64,000 bases of DNA, taken from Sphingomonas alpina. GTDB lineage: Bacteria; Pseudomonadota; Alphaproteobacteria; Sphingomonadales; Sphingomonadaceae. Of this stretch, positions 7,422 to 17,004 are shown one piece after another. The number at the start of each line of letters is the position of its first letter. The first letter of the stretch is position 1. Below the pieces are notes generated by a model. It did no database searches and was not told the DNA's origin. It saw nothing but the letters and a program-made list of their open reading frames with translations. Position numbers and translations under genes: made by a program. The stretch lies in NCBI RefSeq assembly GCF_014490665.1, contig NZ_CP061038.1, positions 3,968,001-4,032,000 on the forward strand, in the 5' to 3' direction.

Positions 7422-8313
7422 CGATCTGATCCTGCAGACGATCACCCCGGTCACGCATGACCTGGGTGGGTTCAAGGTTCATCGTACCCTGCCCTCCCGG
7501 CCGCGCACCATGGTCGGGCCATTCCTGTTCTTCGACCAGATGGGCCCGGCGCATCTCGACATCGGCCAGGGCATCGATGTGCGGCCGCACCCGCATATCA
7601 ATCTCGCCACCGTGACCTATCTGTTCGGCGGCGCGATCGACCATCGCGATTCGGTCGGCAGCGTGGCGACGATCGAACCGGGCGCGGTCAATCTGATGAC
7701 CGCGGGCCACGGCATCGTCCATTCCGAACGCTCGCCCAGCGCCGAGCGCGCGATCGGGCCGGAGCTGTCCGGCATCCAGACCTGGATCGCGCTGCCCGAA
7801 AAGGACGAGGAGATGGACCCGGCGTTCGAGCATGTCGGCAAGGCCGCACTGCCGGTGGTCGAGACGTCGGGCGCCCGCGCGCGAATCATCATGGGCAGCC
7901 TGTGGGGCGCAGCGGCACCGACCACCACCTATGCCGAAACCATCTATGCCGACATCGTGCTCGATCCCGGCGGCAGCGTGCCGATCGACCCCGGGGCCGA
8001 TGAACGCGCGCTCTATGTCGCGCTGGGCGAGGCAAGCCTCGACGGCATGACGCTCGAACCAATGACGCTATACGTGCTCAGGCCCGGTATCGCCGCGACC
8101 CTGCGCTCGGCAAGCGGCGGCCGGGTAATGCTGTGCGGCGGCGAAGCGTTCGCAACCCCGCGCCATGTCTGGTGGAATTTCGTGTCATCCGACCGCGCGC
8201 GCATCGACCAGGCGAGGCGCGACTGGACCGCGGGGAATTTCCCCAAGGTGCCGGGCGACGACAAGGAATGGATTCCCATCCCCGACGTGCCCCTGACCGT
8301 CAGCTATCCCTGA
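7411..8313 (+). CDS. Pirin-family protein
   Basis: 300 aa, two cupin domains. The metal-binding residues of pirins are present in the N-terminal domain: RPHPHINLAT (two His) and AGHGIVHSE (His and Glu). Bacterial pirins can act as quercetin 2,3-dioxygenases or as regulators of metabolism; which applies here is unknown. The C-terminal cupin (about 170-260) is less conserved. Last gene of the bolA-GST-Nudix-pirin group, followed by a strong hairpin. Confidence 0.92.
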   Translation: MTNDDLILQTITPVTHDLGGFKVHRTLPSRPRTMVGPFLFFDQMGPAHLDIGQGIDVRPHPHINLATVTYLFGGAIDHRDSVGSVATIEPGAVNLMTAGHGIVHSERSPSAERAIGPELSGIQTWIALPEKDEEMDPAFEHVGKAALPVVETSGARARIIMGSLWGAAAPTTTYAETIYADIVLDPGGSVPIDPGADERALYVALGEASLDGMTLEPMTLYVLRPGIAATLRSASGGRVMLCGGEAFATPRHVWWNFVSSDRARIDQARRDWTAGNFPKVPGDDKEWIPIPDVPLTVSYP

Positions 8314-8320
8314 ACGGATT

Positions 8321-8349
8321 CGCGGGGTGCCCGGGCAAGGCACCCCGCG
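8321..8349. terminator. Bidirectional terminator-like hairpin
   Basis: Perfect 11-bp arms CGCGGGGTGCC/GGCACCCCGCG with a 7-nt loop between the convergent pirin and TonB-receptor genes. No T-run follows on either strand. Confidence 0.6.
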
Positions 8350-8358
8350 CCCCGGGGA

Positions 8359-10788
8359 TCAGAAGCTGTATCCGACCGAGAAACGGAACGACCGGCCCAG
8401 GATCGGGCGGGCGAGGATCGTGCCGGACCCTTGCGCGCCGATGATCCGGGGATTGCCTTCGGTCAGGCCGATCCGGTTGGTCAGATTGTCGCCGGTGACC
8501 TGCAGCTTGATCTTCTCCGACACCGTCAGCGACACGCCGGCGTCGAGCTTGTAATATTTCGGCAGCACCTGCTTGTTCTCGGGATCGGAGAAACGGTCGC
8601 CGATATAGCTGAGCGTGGTGAAGACCGCCGCCTTGGCGCCGCCGAAATCATGCTCATAGGTCGGCGTCACGCGCCATTGCCATTTGGGCTGGCGCTGCAC
8701 CTGCAGGCCGCTGACATCGATATTGGTGAAGAAGTTGCGATATTTCGAATCGAGATAGGTCGCGCCGAGATCGATGCTGAAACCCTGGACCGGCCGGATC
8801 GATCCTTCGAACTCGATACCGGTGGTCCGCGCGCCGCCGATCGAGATCACCGGAAGGTTGTTGATGATGCGGCTGACGCCCAGGCCGGTAAAATCATTAT
8901 GGAACAGGGTCGCATAGGCGCTGACCAAGGGAGTCGATACCTTCAGGCCCAGCTCATAGCTGTCGACCTTCGGCGCGATCGTCACACCGTCGCGCAGAGC
9001 ATCGAAGAACGGGAAGCTGTTGCCGCGGCTGTAGCGCGCGAACGCGCCGACCTGACTGGAAAAATCATAGTTGATGCCTGCCGTCCATGACAGCTTCGAG
9101 CCGCTGTAATCGCCCTTGGGCAGCCCCGAAAAAGTGCCGTTCAGCACCGCCGTACCGTTATTGTACAGCGTGTTCGGATTGCCATCGGTATCGACGCCGA
9201 AACTGTTGTTCTCCAGCCGCCCAGTCACCGTGTGACGCTGCCAGCGAATGCCGCCATCGATGCGCAGTTCCGGCGTGATCTGATATTCGTCGACCGCATA
9301 GGCGGCATAATCCCGCCCGTCATATTGCGCGTTGACGTTGAAGGTCGCCCCCTGGACGAAGCCCGCACGGGTCGCCTGGCGACCATCGCCAAGCGTCAGG
9401 TTGAGGCGACGGCCATGTTCCTCGGCGGTCAGCAACTGGCCATTGCCGAGGTTCCAGCGATCATCCGACGAATAGGCCGCGAAATAGCCACCAACGGTCA
9501 GTGTGTTGTCGCCGCTCTTGAATTCGAGCGACAGGTCGTTGACGAAAGATTCGATCTGCTTGCGGACTTCCCAGATGCCGGCCTGAATCACCTGAGTCGA
9601 TCCAGGCACCGCGCCGCCGCCATCGACATAGGTCAGCGACCCGATTGTGCTGCCCGCACCATATTTCGCAACGGCATAGTCCGCCGCCGTCATTGGCGCG
9701 CCATCGGGCACCAGGCCAACCGTATCGGCGCTGCCCTTCATATAGCTGGCGCGTTCGCGGATCTTCAGTCCATCGGCGATTTCATAGTCGAAATTCACCC
9801 CGCCATTGAAGATTTTCGCGCCGCGGCCATCGGCCAGGTCGACCACGCGCCCGGTATTGATGGTCGAGAAGCGCGTCTCGCGCCCGGCCAGCACGCCGGT
9901 CTGCGCGTCGAAACCGGGAAAGTCGCTGAGCGAGTTGCCATTCTGGGCGACCGGCACCGGCAACAGCCACTGGCCATGATCGTTGAGGTAGCGGCCATAG
10001 ACGAGCACCGAGCCCTGGCCGAAATCATGCCGGATATTGGCGGTGATCTGACCGCCCTTTTCGGCGCGGAACTGCGGGTCGCGGATACCGTTCGACTGCG
10101 CATAATAACCGCCGATCATCGCGGTGGTGTTCGCGCCGAGCGGACCGGAGACCCAGGCATCGCCGCGCACTTCGCCGAAATCGGTCGCGCTGATCCGGAC
10201 CGACCCCTTGGCCGTCTGACTGCCTTCGCGCTGCACGAAGTTGACCGTCAGGCCCGGCTGGCCCGACGAGAACAGTGCGCCGGTGCCGCCACGCACCGCC
10301 TCGACCCGGGCGATCGTGTCGTCGATGCGGAACAGCTGGGTATTTTCGAGGAAGGACAAGGTGGGCGGCGGGAAAATCGGGACGCCGGAAGACTGCAGCG
10401 TCACGAATTCCGCATCGCCGCCCGAGGGAAAGCCGCGCACGAAGATGTTGGCGCCGTTCTGGCCGCCGGAGCTTTCCGCGCTGACGCCGGGGACCGAGTG
10501 CAGCAGGTCGGCGGTGCTTGATGGCGCAAGCCGCGAAATATCCTCGGCATTGATCGAGGTGACGGCAAAGGCCGCATCCTGGCGACGGGTGCCGCCGCCG
10601 GCGGTACCGACCACGATGATGTCGTCGGTGCTGGTGTCGATCTGCTCGTCAGCCGGTGCAGCGGCCTGGTCGGCTGCCGACGCGGCCGCTTGTGCCGCAT
10701 CCTGCGCATGGGCCGGCGCGGCGCAAGCGATCGCCAGAGCCAGCGGAGCCGCGCCGAGCAGCAGCGTGCGATTGATCTGAAATGCCAT
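8359..10788 (-). CDS. TonB-dependent outer-membrane receptor
   Basis: 809 aa. A signal peptide (about residues 1-28, ending PAHAQ) is followed by a DDIIVVGTAGGG TonB-box-like stretch, a plug domain (about 70-190, with STADLLHSVPGVSAE), and a beta-barrel ending in the aromatic RFSVGYSF. It should import a ligand across the outer membrane using TonB energy. I chose ATG 10788 because GGGAGG lies 6 nt upstream; the frame stays open to 10845. Divergent from a LacI regulator and next to GH65/beta-PGM genes, so the ligand is probably an oligosaccharide (inference). A palindromic operator lies 61 nt upstream. Confidence 0.92.
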   Translation of the reverse strand: MAFQINRTLLLGAAPLALAIACAAPAHAQDAAQAAASAADQAAAPADEQIDTSTDDIIVVGTAGGGTRRQDAAFAVTSINAEDISRLAPSSTADLLHSVPGVSAESSGGQNGANIFVRGFPSGGDAEFVTLQSSGVPIFPPPTLSFLENTQLFRIDDTIARVEAVRGGTGALFSSGQPGLTVNFVQREGSQTAKGSVRISATDFGEVRGDAWVSGPLGANTTAMIGGYYAQSNGIRDPQFRAEKGGQITANIRHDFGQGSVLVYGRYLNDHGQWLLPVPVAQNGNSLSDFPGFDAQTGVLAGRETRFSTINTGRVVDLADGRGAKIFNGGVNFDYEIADGLKIRERASYMKGSADTVGLVPDGAPMTAADYAVAKYGAGSTIGSLTYVDGGGAVPGSTQVIQAGIWEVRKQIESFVNDLSLEFKSGDNTLTVGGYFAAYSSDDRWNLGNGQLLTAEEHGRRLNLTLGDGRQATRAGFVQGATFNVNAQYDGRDYAAYAVDEYQITPELRIDGGIRWQRHTVTGRLENNSFGVDTDGNPNTLYNNGTAVLNGTFSGLPKGDYSGSKLSWTAGINYDFSSQVGAFARYSRGNSFPFFDALRDGVTIAPKVDSYELGLKVSTPLVSAYATLFHNDFTGLGVSRIINNLPVISIGGARTTGIEFEGSIRPVQGFSIDLGATYLDSKYRNFFTNIDVSGLQVQRQPKWQWRVTPTYEHDFGGAKAAVFTTLSYIGDRFSDPENKQVLPKYYKLDAGVSLTVSEKIKLQVTGDNLTNRIGLTEGNPRIIGAQGSGTILARPILGRSFRFSVGYSF

Positions 10789-10848
10789 GTCCATCCTCCC
10801 GGTCAGGCGCATCTCGCGGCGCCTTCGAGCCATATTGGTATCCAATCA

Positions 10849-10862
10849 TGAAATGCATTTCA
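10849..10862. promoter_or_regulatory. LacI-type operator palindrome
   Basis: TGAAATGCATTTCA is a perfect 14-bp palindrome midway between the divergent TonB receptor and LacI genes. On the receptor strand it overlaps TTGAAA, which has a TACCAA 17 nt downstream, a possible -35/-10 pair. The same 12-bp core occurs at 19773-19784 before the sugar MFS gene. Binding by the LacI protein at 10931 is inferred. Confidence 0.65.
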
Positions 10863-10930
10863 AGAACTATTGCATCCACCATATGTCGTGTTGTCTTGCC
10901 GCTACTGCATGCTGACCCTAGGGTGGGGCG

Positions 10931-11977
10931 ATGGCCGACGGGGTGAAACAGAAACGCGCACGTGCGGCCGATCCGGCCGGCAGTACGCTGACCATGAGCG
11001 ACATTGCGCGACTCGCCAAGGTATCGAAACCGACCGTCTCACGCGTGCTCAACGGCAGCCCCCTGGTCACGGCGGAGACGCGCGACCGCGTGCTCGAGGT
11101 GGCGCGGGCCAATGGCTATGCGGTCAACCGCAATGCCCAGAAACTGCGCCAGTCGCGTGCCAACACCGTCACGGTGGTGCTCGATTTCGGATCGCACCGC
11201 GCCGGCGCGATCGGCGATCCGTTCATCTTCGAACTGCTTGCCGGCGTGTCGGAAGCCTTGTCGATCCGCGACCAGGACCTGTTGCTGTCGCCCCCGGGCC
11301 TGAGCGACGCGCGCGGGTTCCAGGATCTGTACCGCGCACGCGCGACCGACGGCTTCATCATCCTCGGGCAGGGCACGCGCCATGTCCTGCTGACCAGCCT
11401 GGCGAAGGCCGGCCTGCCGCTGGTGGTATGGGGCGCGGTCGATCCGGGCGGCCCTTATTGCGCAGTCGGCAGCGACAATCTCGCCGGCGGGCGCCTCGCC
11501 GGCGAGCGTTTCCTGGCGCGCGGCGCGAAACGCTGGCTGTTCGTCGGCAATATCGATCATGCCGAGATCGACCTGCGCTTCAAGGGGCTGCAACAGGCGG
11601 CGCGCGACAGCGGCCAGGATATCGTGATCGATCACCTGGCGATCGATTCCATGGCCTATGCGCTGACCTTTCAGCGCGCCGCCGACTATATCCGCGATCA
11701 TGCGCGGCCCGATGCGGTGTTCGCCTTTTCCGACACCGCCGCCATGGCGGTGATCGGCGCCTTCCGCGCGGCCGGGCACCAGACGCCGCAGGATTATGCG
11801 CTGGTCGGCTACAACAACATCCCGCCCGCCGCGCACTTCACCCCCGGCATCACCACGATCGAGCAGGAGACCGGCATTGCCGGCGCGATCCTGGTCGAGA
11901 AATTGATGCAGCTGATCGACGGCACGCGGCCCAAATCGGTGATGCTGCCGACCCGATTGATCGTGCGCGACACCTGA
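10931..11977 (+). CDS. LacI-family transcriptional regulator
   Basis: 348 aa. The N-terminal helix-turn-helix (about 23-70) reads TMSDIARLAKVSKPTVSRVLNGSPLV with the hinge helix AQKLRQSRANTV. The rest (about 75-340) is a periplasmic-binding-protein-like sugar-sensing domain, including AFSDTAAMAVIGAFRAAG and the Y-N-N-I-P segment. The gene diverges from a TonB receptor, and a perfect palindrome lies between the two starts. It is the likely repressor of the local sugar-use genes, responding to a sugar or sugar phosphate (inference). Confidence 0.93.
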   Translation: MADGVKQKRARAADPAGSTLTMSDIARLAKVSKPTVSRVLNGSPLVTAETRDRVLEVARANGYAVNRNAQKLRQSRANTVTVVLDFGSHRAGAIGDPFIFELLAGVSEALSIRDQDLLLSPPGLSDARGFQDLYRARATDGFIILGQGTRHVLLTSLAKAGLPLVVWGAVDPGGPYCAVGSDNLAGGRLAGERFLARGAKRWLFVGNIDHAEIDLRFKGLQQAARDSGQDIVIDHLAIDSMAYALTFQRAADYIRDHARPDAVFAFSDTAAMAVIGAFRAAGHQTPQDYALVGYNNIPPAAHFTPGITTIEQETGIAGAILVEKLMQLIDGTRPKSVMLPTRLIVRDT

Positions 11978-12065
11978 GCGCAGTTGCCCCCGTCCGTTCG
12001 GGTTGAGCCCGAAGAGGATTGTTCGCGCGGAGCGCACGTCAGATGACTTTGGGTGAGCTCCCTTC

Positions 12066-12151
12066 GTCATCCCCGCGAAAGCGGGGATCCCGCTGCCTTG
12101 CCCCGCACTTGGAAGAAGAAGCGGGATACTCGCTTTCGCGAGTATGACGGG
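12066..12151. repeat. Dispersed palindromic repeat B (paired)
   Basis: Two hairpins in about 85 nt: GTCATCCCCGCGAAAGCGGG and, further on, CTCGCTTTCGCGAG followed by TATGACGGGG. A related paired copy lies at 42561-42643. It occupies the gap between the convergent LacI and esterase genes; nothing else is seen in that 258-nt gap. Confidence 0.7.
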
Positions 12152-12235
12152 GCGTTAAATCAAATGTCATCCCGCGAGCACGGTGCACATCAGCCGATAG
12201 GGTTGATTCACGCCGGAAGCTGCAGCCCGCAGCAT

Positions 12236-13287
12236 TCAATGCGCTAGGTGCCGGTCGAAGAAGCGCGCCATCACCGCATAGGATTCCTTCGATTCCGCCG
12301 GCTCGGGATCGGAGAAGAAAGCGTGCCACATCCCGTCCCAGACATGCAGTTCCGCCTCGACGCCGAGCCGCACCAGTTCCTGATGCGTTTTCAGCACCGC
12401 GCTCAATGCGAAATCGCGCGTGCCGGAGATCAGCAGCGACGGCGGAAACGCCGCCAGCACCTTTGCATCGCGGATCGGCACGACCAGCGGATCATCGGCC
12501 TTTGCGCCGAAGAAATAGGGCAATGCCGCCATTTTTAGCGGCCCGGTCACCGGCTGGCCGGTCAGCGCCGGCCCCGTCACCGCCGAATCACCCAGCATCT
12601 CCGCCGCACCGGCGCAGAACATGCCGATCGCGGCCGGGCGCGGCAGCCCCTGGCGCGCGATCCAGGCAATCGATTCGGCAGTCAGCATGCCGCCGGCCGA
12701 GCAACCGTAAATGCCGATCTGGCCCGGCTTGTGCGTCTTGAGCAGCGCGCGATAGGCGGCCGCCACATCCTCGCTCGCGGCGGGGAAGCGCGCTTCCGGC
12801 GCCATGCGGTAATCGAGCGTGATGACGGTGATGCCCGACACGGAGGCGACCGGGATCGCCTCGACCAGCGCACCCGACCCCGCCCCCACAAAAAGGCGCC
12901 GCCATGAAGGTTGATCAGCACGCGCTGCGCATTCGCCTTGCTCGGGCCGCCGCGCGGCGTGACGATCTGGGCACCGACGCCGCCGATCGTGACTTCCCTG
13001 ATATCGACCGGGTAAAGTGCGCGCAGCCGCACCACGCGGTCCGAATTGATCCGGTCGTAATGGGCGCGTGCAGCGGCGATATCGGCGCCGATCGGCGGGC
13101 CGGGCTGCAACACATCGCGCACGAACAGCCGCCGCGCCTCGTCCGAGGCAAAGGCCGAATAGGGTGCGGTAAAGGCCGGCACGGCGACATCGCCCGCCTG
13201 TTTCGCCGGTGGCGCATTTTGCCCATGAGCGAGTGTCGCAGCGAATGAAACAAGCACGGCGATCAGCGCCGGGAACAACCTGTTCAT
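12236..13287 (-). pseudogene. Alpha/beta hydrolase (HSL-type esterase), one-base frameshift
   Basis: The N-terminal part (from ATG 13287) has a signal peptide ending AHGQ and reaches the oxyanion motif INLHGGAF, then loses homology. The C-terminal part in another frame continues GAGSGALVEAIP, the nucleophile elbow GCSAGG, a DFALS region and WHAFF with the catalytic His. Together they form one hormone-sensitive-lipase/acetyl-esterase-like secreted enzyme of about 350 aa. The join is a run of five A on the + strand (12890-12894); a sixth restores the frame. It lies beside GH65, so it may deacylate the sugar substrate (inference). Either a sequencing error or a real pseudogene. Confidence 0.82.
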
Positions 13288-13328
13288 GACATTTCTCCTT
13301 GCGGCATCTCGATCCGGACGCCATTACT

Positions 13329-13340
13329 GAAATCGATATC
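13329..13340. promoter_or_regulatory. Weak LacI-operator-like site
   Basis: GAAATCGATATC matches the GAAATGCATTTC core at 9 of 12 positions and is itself nearly palindromic. It lies between the divergent esterase and GH65 genes. Confidence 0.3.
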
Positions 13341-13398
13341 ATCGCGCAGCATCGTTGCAAAGCAGTCGATTGAGCGCGGGACGAGGCAGAGGGTGACA

Positions 13399-15696
13399 AT
13401 GAACGCGAAGGTGGAGCGGACCGAGCCGGCGAGCAAGTCGCGCATCGCGATCGGCGATGGCGGCTGGACGCTGTCGATCGATGGGCCGGCACCGACCCAG
13501 GAACGCTGGGCCGAGACGATCTTCGCGCTGGCCAATGGAGCGATCGGCGTCCGCGCAAGCATCGACGAGCTTGGCGGCGGCGACGGATCGACCTTTCTGA
13601 CCGCCGCCTATGAAGTCAGCCCGATCGTCTATCATGAGCGGTTCCGCGGCTTTGCCGAAACCACCGACACCCGCGTGCCGGTCGCCGAAGCGATCGGGCT
13701 GGACGTGGCGATCGGCGGCAGTGCGATCGATTTCACCACGGCATCGGCGGAGCGCACCCGGCGCACGCTCGACCTGCGATCGGGCGTACTGACCCGCGAG
13801 ACGCGCTGGCGACTGGCCGATGGGCGCCGCATCGCCGTGCGCGCGGAGCGGCTCGTGCCGCTCGACGGCACCACCGGCTATGCGCGGCGCATCGCCGTGT
13901 CGCCGATCGGCTTTGCCGCCGCCATCGCGCTCACCCCGCGCCTGCTCCCCGCCCCGACCGCAGCAGGACAGGCCGACGATCCTCGGCTCGGCGTCAACCT
14001 CCACGCGCACGGCTTCGCCCCCTTTGGCGAGTTGCGACCGGAAATGGTCGTCGAAAAGCTGCGCGGCAGCGGCATCGCCGTCGCCGCGACCCAGGCGATA
14101 CGCGGTGAGACACAGGCGCAGGTCGTGGCGGACGGCAGCATCTCGATCGAGATCTTCACCGGCTACGCGGTCGTGGCCGATGCGACCGATCCGAACCACC
14201 TGAGCGATATCGCAGCGGCGACCGCTGCCGATCTGGCCGATACCGGTTTCGACGCACTGGTCGATCGCCAGCGTGCGGCGCTCGACGCCTTCTGGCGGAA
14301 CGCCGTGGTCGAGATCGAGGGCGACGAGGCGGCCCAAGGATGTGAAACCGCGGCCACGTTGCGGCTCAACCTGTTTCACCTGTTCCAGTCGGCCGGGCGC
14401 GACGGCCAGGGCAGCGCCGCTGCCAAGGGGCTGACCGGCCAGGGCTATGAAGGTCATTATTTCTGGGACACCGAAGTGTTCATGCTGCCGGTGCTCGCCG
14501 TTTCCGCGCCGGAGATCGCGCGGGCGATGCTGGCTTACCGCTATGCGACGCTCGACGCGGCGATCGCCAATGCCCGAGCGCTCAACCATGACCAGGGCGC
14601 TCTCTACGCGTGGCGCACCATCGCCGGACGCGAATGTTCGGCGCATTATCCCAGCGGCTCGGCCGAATATCATATCAATGCCGCGATCGCCTATGCGATC
14701 GGCTTTTACGACAAGGCGACCGGCGACACCGGCTTCCTGGTCGAAATGGGCGCGGAGATGCTGGTGCAGACCGCGCGGCTGTGGATCGCGCTTGGCGCGC
14801 ATGAGGCGCGGACCGGCCAGTTCTGCATCCGCGGCGTCACCGGTCCGGACGAATATACCGCGCTGATCGACAATAACTGGTACACCAACCGCATGGCACA
14901 GGCGCATCTGCGCCTCGCGGCCGAGGTGGTCGACCGGGTCGCCGCCGCCGCGCCCGATGCCTGGGCAAACACCGCCGCGCGGATCGGCTATACCCCGGCC
15001 GAGGCCACCGCCTGGACCGCCGCCGCCGATGCGATGCGCCTGCCCTATGACGAGAAGCTGCGCATCGATGCGCAGGACGACAGCTTCCTCGACAAGCCGC
15101 GCTGGGACCTGGCCGGCACCCCGGCCGACAAATTCCCGCTGCTGCTGCATTATCACCCGATGACATTGTACCGGCATCAGGTCGCCAAACAGGCCGATCT
15201 GGTGCTTGGCCTGGTGCTGGGCGGCGACGGCATCGATAGGGAACGCAAGCGCCGCGCCTATGACCATTATGATTCGGTCACCGCGCATGATTCGACATTG
15301 TCGGCATGCAGCTTCAGCATATTGGCGAGCGATGTCGGGCGCAGCGACGAAGCGTGGCGGCATTTCCGCAGCACTGCGTTCGTCGATGTCGACGATCTGC
15401 ACCACAATACCGATCACGGCGTGCACATGGCGGCGATGGCGGGCAGCTGGCTCGCCTTTGCCTGGGGCTTTGGCGGATTCCGCCTGCGCGAAGGCGCGCC
15501 AAGCTTCGCGCCGACACTGCCGGCGGCGTGGCGCGGATATGGCTTTGCCATGCTGTGGCGCGGGTCGCGGCTCAGGATCGATGTGGATGCCGGCGGCGCA
15601 ACTTATCGCAACCTCGACGGCCCGGCCGTGAGCTTCGCGCACCGCGACCAGAATATTACGCTCGCCCCCGGCGAGACGCGACGGTTGGGCGCGTGA
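13399..15696 (+). CDS. Glycoside hydrolase family 65 phosphorylase
   Basis: 765 aa. GH65 layout: N-terminal beta-sandwich (about 1-270), (alpha/alpha)6 catalytic barrel (about 310-690), small C-terminal beta domain. The catalytic motif RGVTGPDEY is present, with the general acid Glu485; YPSGSAEYHINAAIAY and DTEVFMLPV are also typical. GH65 enzymes are inverting phosphorylases (maltose, trehalose, kojibiose or nigerose), releasing beta-glucose 1-phosphate in the cytosol; linkage specificity is not readable. GTG 13393 is an alternative start, but AGAGGG is better spaced for ATG 13399. It overlaps the beta-phosphoglucomutase gene, which would use its product. Confidence 0.92.
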   Translation: MNAKVERTEPASKSRIAIGDGGWTLSIDGPAPTQERWAETIFALANGAIGVRASIDELGGGDGSTFLTAAYEVSPIVYHERFRGFAETTDTRVPVAEAIGLDVAIGGSAIDFTTASAERTRRTLDLRSGVLTRETRWRLADGRRIAVRAERLVPLDGTTGYARRIAVSPIGFAAAIALTPRLLPAPTAAGQADDPRLGVNLHAHGFAPFGELRPEMVVEKLRGSGIAVAATQAIRGETQAQVVADGSISIEIFTGYAVVADATDPNHLSDIAAATAADLADTGFDALVDRQRAALDAFWRNAVVEIEGDEAAQGCETAATLRLNLFHLFQSAGRDGQGSAAAKGLTGQGYEGHYFWDTEVFMLPVLAVSAPEIARAMLAYRYATLDAAIANARALNHDQGALYAWRTIAGRECSAHYPSGSAEYHINAAIAYAIGFYDKATGDTGFLVEMGAEMLVQTARLWIALGAHEARTGQFCIRGVTGPDEYTALIDNNWYTNRMAQAHLRLAAEVVDRVAAAAPDAWANTAARIGYTPAEATAWTAAADAMRLPYDEKLRIDAQDDSFLDKPRWDLAGTPADKFPLLLHYHPMTLYRHQVAKQADLVLGLVLGGDGIDRERKRRAYDHYDSVTAHDSTLSACSFSILASDVGRSDEAWRHFRSTAFVDVDDLHHNTDHGVHMAAMAGSWLAFAWGFGGFRLREGAPSFAPTLPAAWRGYGFAMLWRGSRLRIDVDAGGATYRNLDGPAVSFAHRDQNITLAPGETRRLGA

Positions 15697-16352
15697 ACGC
15701 CTTCCCGCGCCTGCTCGCCGCGATCATCTTCGATCTCGACGGGGTGCTGACCGACACCGCCGAGGCGCATTTCCGCGCCTGGAAACGGCTCGCGGACAGC
15801 ATCGGCGTGCCGTTCGACCATGCCGCCAACGAGCAGTTGAAGGGCATCGACCGGATGGGTTCGCTCGACCGCATCATCGGTGACCGGCCCGGATTCAACG
15901 CAAATGAGCGTGCCCGGCTCGCCGCGGTCAAGAATGGCTGGTATCTTGAGGAGATCGCCGGCTTCACGCCCGCCGATCTGTTCCCCGGCGCACGCGCCGT
16001 GCTGGAGGAAGCCCGCGGCGCCGGACTGAAGATCGCCCTCGCCTCGGCCAGCCGTAACGCGCCGCTGCTGCTCGAACGGCTCGGCATCGCCACCCTGTTC
16101 GATGCGGTCGCCGACCCGGCAGCGGTCGCCGCAGGCAAGCCGGCACCCGACATCTTCCTCGCCGCCGCGCGCGCCGTCGATGTGGCGCCAGCGCTGTGCC
16201 TGGGCGTCGAGGATGCCGAGGCCGGAATCACCGCGATCCGCGCCGCGGGCATGGCGTCGCTCGGGATCGGGTCACCGGCGGTGCTGGCCAATGCCGACCG
16301 GGTGATTGCCGCAATCGGCGCGTTCCGCCTCGGCGAGTATCGGTCGGCTTAA
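15693..16352 (+). CDS. pgmB: Beta-phosphoglucomutase (HAD superfamily)
   Basis: 219 aa from GTG 15693, overlapping the GH65 stop (GTGA). The HAD catalytic motif is FDLDGVLTD with nucleophile Asp14 and acid/base Asp16; LASASRNAP carries the motif II Ser, a KPAPD motif holds the Lys, and GVEDAEAGI gives the motif III acids. It converts beta-glucose 1-phosphate to glucose 6-phosphate. Coupling with GH65 makes a complete disaccharide phosphorolysis step feeding glycolysis or Entner-Doudoroff. Confidence 0.92.
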   Translation: MNAFPRLLAAIIFDLDGVLTDTAEAHFRAWKRLADSIGVPFDHAANEQLKGIDRMGSLDRIIGDRPGFNANERARLAAVKNGWYLEEIAGFTPADLFPGARAVLEEARGAGLKIALASASRNAPLLLERLGIATLFDAVADPAAVAAGKPAPDIFLAAARAVDVAPALCLGVEDAEAGITAIRAAGMASLGIGSPAVLANADRVIAAIGAFRLGEYRSA

Positions 16353-16408
16353 AGTTTTCGAGACACCTGCGGGTGACCGGATCGCCGCGTCTCGCTATAC
16401 AACGATGC

Positions 16409-16954
16409 ATGACGTGCGATCTGCCTGTCGGAAGAGCCCTGCGCCGCTTCCGCCGTCTCAACGGCATCAAACAAGGCCATGCCGCCGAACTGCTTGGCGT
16501 TTCACAGGGCAGTATCTCGCGCTGGGAAAGCGGTGCGCATGAACCTGAAGCCTGTCACCGCGATCGCATCATCGAATGGATCGCGGCACAGGCGAACAAT
16601 GATGCCGATGCGGCGCTGAAACGGCTCGTCGCCAGTTCGACGCTGCCGGTGCATCTGGTGTGCGACGCGACTCACCGGCTGCTCGCCGCATCACCGGCAC
16701 GTGCGGCAAGCTGGGCGGCAAGCGCGGACGAGCTCATTGGGCAGTCGCTCTGGCGTTTCGCCAGCCCCGAGATCGTGATGGCCGAGGAAAGCCTTTATGA
16801 CCGCGGCTGGTTCGATCGGCCTTGCCAGCAGCTGCGCTTCCTCACCGGCGCCAATCACAGCGCCATCGTGGAGGTGCTGCCGAGCCTGATGGAATGGGAA
16901 ACGATCCCGCTCGCGGACGGCCGGACCGGCCGGCTCACCACGACAATCGGCTGA
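16409..16954 (+). CDS. XRE-type HTH regulator with PAS-like C-terminal domain
   Basis: 181 aa. The N-terminal helix-turn-helix (about 9-60) reads ALRRFRRLNGIKQGHAAELL and GVSQGSISRWESG, the Cro/C1 pattern. The C-terminal half (about 80-170), with HLVCDATHRLLAASPA and LIGQSLWRFASPEIV, resembles a small ligand-sensing PAS-like fold. I chose ATG 16409 because it starts just before the HTH; no strong ribosome site is seen. It lies between the GH65 operon and an MFS gene; targets unknown. Confidence 0.75.
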   Translation: MTCDLPVGRALRRFRRLNGIKQGHAAELLGVSQGSISRWESGAHEPEACHRDRIIEWIAAQANNDADAALKRLVASSTLPVHLVCDATHRLLAASPARAASWAASADELIGQSLWRFASPEIVMAEESLYDRGWFDRPCQQLRFLTGANHSAIVEVLPSLMEWETIPLADGRTGRLTTTIG

Positions 16955-17004
16955 TGCATATTTTATTCGTGTCCTAATCGCCGCGCAGCGGTTAGCCGCT
17001 GCCT